Below are positions 58,286 to 64,000 of a stretch of DNA of 64,000 bases, piece after piece (within the stretch, counting starts at the first letter, position 1; each line of letters begins with the position of its first letter). Origin of the DNA: Pseudomonadota bacterium (GTDB lineage Bacteria > Pseudomonadota > Gammaproteobacteria > Burkholderiales > Ferrovaceae); the NCBI GenBank assembly GCA_021798835.1, contig JAJZBQ010000001.1, positions 124,001 to 188,000 on the forward strand, given 5' to 3'. Under the pieces are notes generated by a model, which saw nothing but the letters and a program-made list of their open reading frames with translations, made no database searches and was not told where the DNA came from. The position numbers were made by a program, and so were the translations under genes.

Positions 58286-58846
58286 TCAACTGGGCAGAGG
58301 TTCCATAGGCAGGTATTGTACGTCCAGAATCTCCAGGGTACGCCATCCAGAAGGGCTCATGAAGCGCACGCAGTCTCCCGCATGCTTTTTCAGCAGGGCG
58401 CGTGCCAGAGGTGAGATCCAGCTGATATGACCTTCGTTGGGGTCTGTCTCATCACGGCCGACAATGGTATAAGTAAAACAGTCAGTCCCTTCTTGTACCG
58501 TGACTTGTGCCCCGAAAAAAATTTGATCATTTCCACTTTGGGCGCGTGGGTCGACGATTTGTGCTATTTCCAGATGTTTGCTGAGAAACCGAATGCGCCT
58601 GTCTATTTCGCGCAGACGACGTTTCCCGTACAGATAGTCACCATTTTCTGACCGATCTCCGTTGGATGCAGCCCAGGCGACGATTTCCACTACCGAAGGA
58701 CGTTCTGTGCGCAAGAGATGTTCCAGTTCCGCACTCAAGCGGGCATGACCACGCGGGGTCATGTAGTTGGGAGCGTTCAATGGAAGAGGAAGGGCCTCCG
58801 AAGGATCTGTGTCATCCTCGTCTTCATGGTTAACCGTTGGGTCCAT
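58286..58846 (-). CDS. greB: Transcription elongation factor GreB
   Basis: 186 aa. The N-terminal coiled-coil carries the acidic tip DRSENGDY that enters the RNA polymerase secondary channel, followed by YGKRRLREIDRRIRFL; the C-terminal FKBP-like domain binds polymerase. YGKRRLREIDRR is typical of GreB instead of GreA. An acidic N-terminal extension (about 1-26) precedes the core. It rescues backtracked polymerase by stimulating RNA cleavage. It starts six bases after the pcm stop. Confidence 0.93.
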   Translation of the reverse strand: MDPTVNHEDEDDTDPSEALPLPLNAPNYMTPRGHARLSAELEHLLRTERPSVVEIVAWAASNGDRSENGDYLYGKRRLREIDRRIRFLSKHLEIAQIVDPRAQSGNDQIFFGAQVTVQEGTDCFTYTIVGRDETDPNEGHISWISPLARALLKKHAGDCVRFMSPSGWRTLEILDVQYLPMEPLPS

Positions 58847-58852
58847 CAGGCA

Positions 58853-59506
58853 TCAGAATTGGAAACGATCACGGTGCGCGACATGGTGCAAGGGGGGAAT
58901 CTCTGTTTCGAAGAGCGTTTCCTGCTCAACGGGGGCATTACCGAGGCGTACCCAACGTTGGACCGACATCACAGGGCTCTGACCGACGACGGCTACGGCA
59001 CACCCGCCAGGGGCCAGGGCTTCCAGAAAGGATGAAGGCATTTCAGGGACGGAGCCAGTGAGCAGGATGACATCCCAGTGCTTTTTCGGATTCCAACCCT
59101 GCGCGGCATCACCCACTGCGACGGTGACATTTTGAAAGCCGTGGTCATACAGGCGCTGGCGTGCGGTGCTGGCCAAACCAGGGTGTAATTCCACAGTGGT
59201 GACCTGTGCGGCCAAATGGCCCAGCAAGGCGGCTACATAGCCGCTGCCGGTTCCAACATGGAGGACGCGGTCAGATTTCTTGAGACGCAGTTCCTGAAGC
59301 AGGCGCGCCTCCAGTTTTGGCGACAGCATCCGCTCGCCATTCTCTAGAGGGATCTCCATATCGACGAAGGCCAGAGTGCGATAGGCCGGTGGGACAAAAT
59401 CCTCACGCCGTACTTGATAAAGAACATCCAGAATTTGTGTGTTGAGAACATCCCAAGGGCGAATCTGTTGCTCGACCATGTTGAAGCGGGCTTGCTCGAT
59501 ATTCAT
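58853..59506 (-). CDS. pcm: Protein-L-isoaspartate O-methyltransferase family protein
   Basis: 217 aa. The SAM motif VLHVGTGSGYVAALLG (81-96) and the N-terminal MVEQQIRPWDVLN are typical of the PCMT group that heads small operons in betaproteobacteria. It is expected to methylate isoaspartyl residues in aged proteins. The canonical pre-SAM threonine-rich motif is changed to NGERMLSPK, a known variant in this subgroup, so activity on isoaspartate is likely but not certain. It is first gene of the run pcm-greB-thiC-uppP. Confidence 0.88.
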   Translation of the reverse strand: MNIEQARFNMVEQQIRPWDVLNTQILDVLYQVRREDFVPPAYRTLAFVDMEIPLENGERMLSPKLEARLLQELRLKKSDRVLHVGTGSGYVAALLGHLAAQVTTVELHPGLASTARQRLYDHGFQNVTVAVGDAAQGWNPKKHWDVILLTGSVPEMPSSFLEALAPGGCAVAVVGQSPVMSVQRWVRLGNAPVEQETLFETEIPPLHHVAHRDRFQF

Positions 59507-59611
59507 GAAATGCCTCTGGAATTGGACGATGGTGACAGGGTCCTATTGTAGCAAAGGTGAGGGGCAGTTTCTCGCTAGGCGAAGTATATAAATTGGTGAT
59601 ACTTTGGTGTG

Positions 59612-59624
59612 GGAACTTAGTTCC
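59612..59624. promoter_or_regulatory. Perfect dyad upstream of the peroxiredoxin gene
   Basis: GGAACTTAGTTCC has two six-base arms around one central base. It lies 45 bases before the peroxiredoxin ATG, in the 162-base divergent gap shared with pcm. It could be an operator; no regulator is identified. The rest of the gap has an AT-rich patch (59585-59592), with no other clear signal. Confidence 0.5.
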
Positions 59625-59668
59625 GATTATGTGGTCCGACGAAGCAGCAAACTTACATCGGTAATGTC

Positions 59669-60211
59669 ATGAAAAAAATACTGGAAGGCATTGGGTTGTT
59701 GATCGTGGTTTCCGGTTTGCTGATCTATTCATCAGCACGTGCCGATGAAGTTCCTCAGGTAGGGAAACCAGCACCAGCCCTGAATGTTAAAGACCAAAAC
59801 GGTATATTGCAGTCATTGGAAAATTACCGAGGAAAATGGTTGGTGCTGTACTTTTATCCAAAAGATGAAACACCCGGTTGTACGGCTGAAGCCTGCGCTT
59901 ACCGCGACGATATTCACAAGATTCAGCAATTAGGGGCCGCAGTGGTTGGAGTGAGCATCGATGATGCCAGTAGCCATGCTGAGTTTGCTGACCATCATCA
60001 TTTGCCCTTTCCACTACTGGCCGATCAAGATGGAGCACTGGCGAGTCGGTATGGCTCAGTGAGAAGTTTGATGGGCTATCGGCTGGCACGTAGAAATACA
60101 TTCATAATTGATCCGAAAGGAAATATTGCCAAAGTATATCTGAATGTGGATGCTGAACAGAATCCTGGCGAGGTGATCACGGCACTCAAGCAGTTACAGG
60201 CGGGTTACTGA
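59669..60211 (+). CDS. Exported Bcp/PrxQ-type peroxiredoxin
   Basis: 180 aa. A signal peptide (about 1-25, hydrophobic GIGLLIVVSGLLIYSSA, cleavage after SARA) precedes a PrxQ domain. The peroxidatic C71 is in DETPGCTAEACAYRD and the resolving C76 five residues later, the hallmark of Bcp. Most Bcp proteins are cytoplasmic, so the signal peptide is notable: this one should reduce peroxides in the periplasm. Its last 26 bases overlap the end of convergent waaA. Confidence 0.9.
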   Translation: MKKILEGIGLLIVVSGLLIYSSARADEVPQVGKPAPALNVKDQNGILQSLENYRGKWLVLYFYPKDETPGCTAEACAYRDDIHKIQQLGAAVVGVSIDDASSHAEFADHHHLPFPLLADQDGALASRYGSVRSLMGYRLARRNTFIIDPKGNIAKVYLNVDAEQNPGEVITALKQLQAGY

Positions 60212-61454
60212 GGTACGCCAACAGGCGGTGAGTGGCACCGCGTTCGCGCTCGATCCAGCGTTGCCCCTGTTGCCCCATACGACGGCAGGTTTCCGGGTCT
60301 GATAGCATTTGCTCGATGTTCAATACGATGTCTCGTAAATCGTGGCACTGGATGGCTGCGTCTTGTGCCAGTGCTTCGGTGCTGGCTTCTGCGAAGTTAT
60401 AGGTGTGAGGTCCCAGAATGACGGGACAACCTACCCTTAGGGGTTCGAGGAGATTTTGCCCACCAAAAGGCAACAACGTTCCACCCATGACAGCAAATTG
60501 GGCCAGTTGGTACCATGCGTTGAGTTCTCCCATGGAATCGCCCAATAGCACCTGACAGTCAGGGGAAATAGGTTGGTTGGAAGAGCGGCGTTGAAAGGAA
60601 ATATTCAGGGAACTGAGATAGTCCGCAACGCTATCAAAGCGTTGGGGGTGGCGCGGGACAAGGACCAGTAGATTCGGTGGTTGAAGAATTTTGTAAATCG
60701 CCGGCAACAGTAAAACTTCTTCACCATCACGGGTACTGGCTGCAACCCAGATTCGTCGCTGTCTCTCACCGATCCATTGTCTGAACTGTGTTACGGTTTC
60801 AGGATGCTGACGTGGTAATACGGCATCAAATTTTAGGTTACCCATGATGGTCACAGGGGTACGTGCCCCCAGTGCCTCGAAACGGTATGCATCAGCAGGT
60901 GATTGTGCGGCAATATGCGTCAATTGGCGTAACATTCCTCGTACTAAGGTGGGAATGCGTGCGTAACGTCGAGCAGAACGCTCAGAAAGGCGAGCATTGG
61001 CCAGTATCAAAGGTATATGCCGTTGGTGGCAAGTATCAATCAAACGGGGCCAGAGTTCGGTTTCCAGCAAAAATCCACGTACTGGCTTGAATGTGTCGAG
61101 AAAACGCGTCACGCTACCGGGCAGATCGTAGGGGAGATAGACACGCAACACGCGGGGAGGGATGTCCATGTTTGCGGTGGCCCGACCTGTCGGGGTGGTA
61201 TGGGTGATCAACAGGGCATGATCTGGATATCGCTCGATCAGTGCATGGATCAGTGGCAAAGCCGCTTGTGTTTCCCCTACGGAGACGGCGTGTATCCAGA
61301 TCAGCGGGCGTGAATCGGATGGTTTCGGGTAGTAACCCAGGCGTTCTGGCCAATGATCTCGGTACTCGGGTTGATGACGACCGCGCCACCACAATCGCAG
61401 ATAAAACAGTGGCAGCAATAAGCGGGTCAGCAGAGTATAAAAAAACAGGGTCAA
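60186..61454 (-). CDS. waaA: 3-deoxy-D-manno-octulosonic acid (Kdo) transferase
   Basis: 422 aa from TTG 61454, which overlaps the waaC stop (TTGA, 61451-61454) and has GGAG eight bases upstream; a longer frame to 61532 lies within waaC. An N-terminal membrane anchor (TLFFYTLLTRLLLPLFYL) precedes the GT-B fold. It carries WIHAVSVGETQAALPL, ITHTTPTGR, FLLETELWPRLI, and the C-terminal GGTLLPFGGQNLLEPL. It adds Kdo to lipid A precursor at the inner membrane. Confidence 0.94.
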   Translation of the reverse strand: MTLFFYTLLTRLLLPLFYLRLWWRGRHQPEYRDHWPERLGYYPKPSDSRPLIWIHAVSVGETQAALPLIHALIERYPDHALLITHTTPTGRATANMDIPPRVLRVYLPYDLPGSVTRFLDTFKPVRGFLLETELWPRLIDTCHQRHIPLILANARLSERSARRYARIPTLVRGMLRQLTHIAAQSPADAYRFEALGARTPVTIMGNLKFDAVLPRQHPETVTQFRQWIGERQRRIWVAASTRDGEEVLLLPAIYKILQPPNLLVLVPRHPQRFDSVADYLSSLNISFQRRSSNQPISPDCQVLLGDSMGELNAWYQLAQFAVMGGTLLPFGGQNLLEPLRVGCPVILGPHTYNFAEASTEALAQDAAIQCHDLRDIVLNIEQMLSDPETCRRMGQQGQRWIERERGATHRLLAYLSNPPVTA

Positions 61455-62401
61455 CGCAGTTGCTCCAATGTCCTGATGACGGTTTCTGAATCGGGGCAAT
61501 CGCCAGGTCCCCCCAAATTGGTGGCTCGGCAACTGCCTACTACTCCGGTAGCTTCAGGGTGAGTGGCTGTATAGAGTGCGACCACAGGACGGTTGAGCGC
61601 GGTAGCCAGATGGGTCAGCCCCGTATCTACCCCTACGATGCCCTCGGCATGGGATAGCAGAGCAGCGAGTGTGGCGAGATCAAGGGAGGGCAAGGCGCGA
61701 GCCATGGGAATTTGTTGGGCTATATGTCGGGCACGTTGTTGCTCTGAGGGCGAGCCTCCGGGTAGCAGGATCGTTGATCCGGATGCGCTGAGGTGTTGTC
61801 CAAGTTTGATCCACTGGGAGATGGGCCACTCCTTGTCACTGCGACTGGTTCCGTGCAAGAACATAAAATAGGGGTGATCATATCCGACGGGGCATGCCAG
61901 TGGTTTGGTGAGACCGTAGTCCACCGGTGTATCGATGCGGTAACCCAGGGCGGAAGCACTGAGTTGGCGATTACGATTTACTGCGTGTTGTTGGCGCGAA
62001 ACTGCAAAGCGCTGGGTGTAGAACAGACTGGCTAGAGGTTCACGAATACTATGCCAGTCATATCCCAGACGTTGGCGGGGGCCATACAGACCGATGAGTG
62101 CACTTTTGATGAGTCCTTGCAGATCCAGACTGGCATCATGGGCGTGTGTGTCCAGTATCTGGCGCAGCCGTTGTAATTCGCCTTGAGTTGTTGCTGACCA
62201 GAGCGAGTGCCGCCATCGTCGCAATGCCACGGGAATGACACGTCCGACGGCAGGATGAAGACGAGGAAGATCGACAAGGTTTTCCTCCACCAGCCAGTCA
62301 ACACTGAGGTCGGGGCAATGGCGGGACAGGTCGGTCAGTACCGGGAAAGCGTGGACGACATCTCCCAGGGAGGAGGTCTTGATCAGGAGCAAGCGTTGCA
62401 T
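61451..62401 (-). CDS. waaC: Lipopolysaccharide heptosyltransferase I
   Basis: 316 aa GT-B family 9 enzyme. The start LLIKTSSLGDVVHAFPVLTDL is the WaaC signature, and LPSLDLATLAALLSHAEGIVGVDTGLTHLA is the ADP-heptose-binding region. FLHGTSRSDKEWP marks the C-terminal domain. It transfers the first heptose onto Kdo of the LPS inner core. Translation of waaA is coupled to its stop. Confidence 0.94.
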   Translation of the reverse strand: MQRLLLIKTSSLGDVVHAFPVLTDLSRHCPDLSVDWLVEENLVDLPRLHPAVGRVIPVALRRWRHSLWSATTQGELQRLRQILDTHAHDASLDLQGLIKSALIGLYGPRQRLGYDWHSIREPLASLFYTQRFAVSRQQHAVNRNRQLSASALGYRIDTPVDYGLTKPLACPVGYDHPYFMFLHGTSRSDKEWPISQWIKLGQHLSASGSTILLPGGSPSEQQRARHIAQQIPMARALPSLDLATLAALLSHAEGIVGVDTGLTHLATALNRPVVALYTATHPEATGVVGSCRATNLGGPGDCPDSETVIRTLEQLR

Positions 62402-62462
62402 GGGGATATTCTAGGCGACTTGATCCTGTCAGGCTAGTATGAACTGGAGTAAACTCACGATC

Positions 62463-63230
62463 ATGTCGCTGTCTGTCATTATCATTGCCAAAAACGAAAG
62501 TGGTGCCATTGGAGACTGCTTGGCCTCGGTGGCCTGGGCGGACGAACGGATTGTGCTGGATGGCGGTAGTATGGATGAAACGGTGGCTATTGCTCGTGAC
62601 AGGGGCGCGCGAGTGGCTGTGGCAGATGATTGGCAGGGTTTTGGTGTCCAGAAAAATCGTGTACTGGATATGGCTAGCGGGGACTGGGTGTTGTCTCTGG
62701 ATGCAGATGAGCGGGTCAGCGACGCGCTCAAGGCGCAGATTTTGGCGGTGATCGGTGATCCTCAAGCCATGGCTTGTTACCGCATGCCCCGTTCATCGAG
62801 TTACTGTGGTCGTGCGTTGCGTCATGGTGGGTGGTGGCCAGACTATGTGGTTCGCTTGTTTCGTCGTGGTCAAGCGCGCTTTTCAGAGGACTGGGTTCAT
62901 GAACGTTTGGTGACGACGGGTGCTGTAGGTACGTTGACCGAACCGCTGGCGCATGATACCTATCGTGATCTGGAAGAAGCGCTCGACAAGGCCAACCAGT
63001 ACTCTACGCTGGGTGCCCGTCAGGCCTATGATCAGGGCGGGCGTGCCCGTTTGTTGAAAGCCTTTGGACGGGGCAGCTGGGCATTCTTTCGGACGCTCAT
63101 ACTGCGTCGCAGTTTTCTGGATGGTGGACATGGGTGGCTGTTGGCTGTGACCAATGCCCATACGACATTTTATCGTTATGCCAAATTGTGGTTGCTGGAG
63201 CAGCGCGGAGAGGATCAGGATCGTTCCTGA
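62463..63230 (+). CDS. WaaE-like family 2 glycosyltransferase (LPS core)
   Basis: 255 aa from ATG 62463, giving MSLSVIIIAKNE; an upstream ATG at 62439 adds eight residues. The GT-A fold shows DGGSMDET and the DAD metal site in LSLDADERV. The whole pattern matches WaaE/KdtX-type enzymes that add glucose to the LPS inner core heptose. It has no membrane segment. Its position between waaC and msbA supports an LPS role, though the sugar is not proven. The last 16 bases overlap the end of convergent msbA. Confidence 0.87.
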   Translation: MSLSVIIIAKNESGAIGDCLASVAWADERIVLDGGSMDETVAIARDRGARVAVADDWQGFGVQKNRVLDMASGDWVLSLDADERVSDALKAQILAVIGDPQAMACYRMPRSSSYCGRALRHGGWWPDYVVRLFRRGQARFSEDWVHERLVTTGAVGTLTEPLAHDTYRDLEEALDKANQYSTLGARQAYDQGGRARLLKAFGRGSWAFFRTLILRRSFLDGGHGWLLAVTNAHTTFYRYAKLWLLEQRGEDQDRS

Positions 63231-64000
63231 ACATCGCTTGCTTGCAGGCGGCGCAGTCGGGCGTAGTGTCCATTCCGGATCATCAGTGAAGCGTGGTCGC
63301 CTTGTTCCACGATACGACCTTGGTCCAGAACGACAATCAGATCGGCATTTTCAATGGTGGACAGGCGATGGGCGATGACCAACGTGGTGCGCTGATGCAT
63401 CAGGGATTCCAGTGCCGCTTGCACGGCTCTCTCCGAGGCGCTGTCCAGGGCTGAGGTAGCCTCATCAAGGATCAGAATGGGAGCGTTCTTGAGGAGTGCG
63501 CGGGCAATGGCAATGCGTTGCCGTTGCCCACCAGAGAGCCGGGCGCCATTTTCGCCCAACAGGGTATGAAATCCTTCCGGCATTTCCTCGATGAATTCTA
63601 GGGCATGTGCGGCTCGCGCAACGTCTCTTAGACGTTCCAGTGCAGTTCCGCGTAGAGGGCCATAGGCGATGTTATGGGCGACAGTATCGTTGAACAGTAC
63701 TACTTCCTGAGTGACCAGTGCGAGATTGGCACGCAGGCTGGCCAACGTCAGGTTGGCGATAGGGTGACCATCTAGCCTGATCTCTCCGGCCGTGGGGTTG
63801 TAGAAGCGTGGCAGCAGGTTGGCCAGTGTGCTTTTGCCGCTGCCAGAGGTGCCTACCAAGGCAACAGTTTGTCCTGGCTGTATGTCGATATTGAAATCGT
63901 ACAGGGCTGGCTTCTGGGCGCGCGGGTAGGTAAAACTGACGGATTCGAACGACAGGTGGCCGAGCGCATGTTCCACGATGATGGAACCTTCATCGACTTC
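63215..64000 (-). CDS. msbA: MsbA-like lipid A export ABC transporter (C-terminal ATPase, 5' end outside window)
   Basis: 261 codons are visible; the frame continues open to the window edge, so the GTG at 63976 is not the true start. The ATP-binding domain has Walker A GTSGSGKST, Q-loop LVTQEVVLFNDTV, signature LSGGQRQR, Walker B ILILDEATSALD and the H-loop in IAHRLS. The membrane domain lies beyond the window. Nearness to waaA, waaC and a WaaE-like gene points to MsbA, the flippase for lipid A-core, but other type IV ABC exporters cannot be ruled out. Confidence 0.85.
   Translation of the reverse strand, partial: EVDEGSIIVEHALGHLSFESVSFTYPRAQKPALYDFNIDIQPGQTVALVGTSGSGKSTLANLLPRFYNPTAGEIRLDGHPIANLTLASLRANLALVTQEVVLFNDTVAHNIAYGPLRGTALERLRDVARAAHALEFIEEMPEGFHTLLGENGARLSGGQRQRIAIARALLKNAPILILDEATSALDSASERAVQAALESLMHQRTTLVIAHRLSTIENADLIVVLDQGRIVEQGDHASLMIRNGHYARLRRLQASDVQERS

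Overview
This window is a stretch of ordinary bacterial core chromosome around the replication origin. Protein signatures and gene order point to a betaproteobacterium with roughly balanced GC: a betaproteobacterial-type F1Fo ATP synthase operon, the order rpmH-rnpA-yidD-yidC-mnmE-mnmG-rsmG-parAB-atp, NtrYX downstream of def-fmt-rsmB, and argS-SPOR protein-dsbA. No single sequence fixes the genus. I see no rRNA or tRNA gene, insertion sequence, phage gene or CRISPR array, and no gap above 300 bases without a gene.

Layout. 1-7308 (minus): a tightly overlapping run def-fmt-rsmB-DUF4390-ntrY-ntrX-glycosyltransferase; the last is cut by the window edge. 7394-12383 (plus): dprA, smg, topA and a family 2 glycosyltransferase. 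12385-17474 (minus): gyrB, dnaN, dnaA. A very AT-rich segment with DnaA boxes between dnaN and dnaA is the best oriC candidate, and strand composition flips there. 17659-33979 (plus): rpmH (44 codons), rnpA, yidD, yidC, mnmE, mnmG, rsmG, parA, parB, then atpIBEFHAGDC and glmU. Two parS-like sites lie just before and inside mnmG, close to parAB. 33983-37341 (minus): dsbA, a SPOR-domain protein, argS, rubredoxin. 37456-40879 (plus): thiD, thiE, hemL, engB. 40876-45824 (minus): hemB, mrcA, aroB, aroK. 46073-55474 (plus): gltB, gltD, hemE, priA. 55484-59506 (minus): uppP, thiC, greB, pcm. 59669-60211 (plus): an exported peroxiredoxin. 60186-62401 (minus): waaA and waaC. 62463-63230 (plus): a WaaE-like glycosyltransferase. 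63215-64000 (minus): the C-terminal end of an MsbA-like lipid exporter.

How the genes fit together. The centre handles chromosome initiation and segregation (dnaA, dnaN, gyrB, parA, parB, oriC, parS), tRNA/rRNA modification, membrane protein insertion and ATP synthesis. The right part supplies tetrapyrroles (hemL, hemB, hemE), thiamine (thiD, thiE, thiC), the shikimate pathway (aroK, aroB), ammonia assimilation (gltBD), and envelope building (glmU, mrcA, uppP, waaA, waaC, msbA).

I did not find a new multi-gene system. The points most worth a second look are: an NtrX whose ATPase motifs are degenerate; an origin placed so that dnaA is transcribed against fork movement; two parS-like sites; a priA promoter carrying both a dyad and a perfect DnaA box; and six out of six convergent gene junctions that overlap or nearly touch. 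Several starts were moved from the longest open frame to a better-supported internal codon (dprA, dnaN, dnaA, yidD, yidC, mnmE, mnmG, parB, atpI, atpA, dsbA, thiE, aroK, gltB, gltD, waaA, the waaE-like gene).
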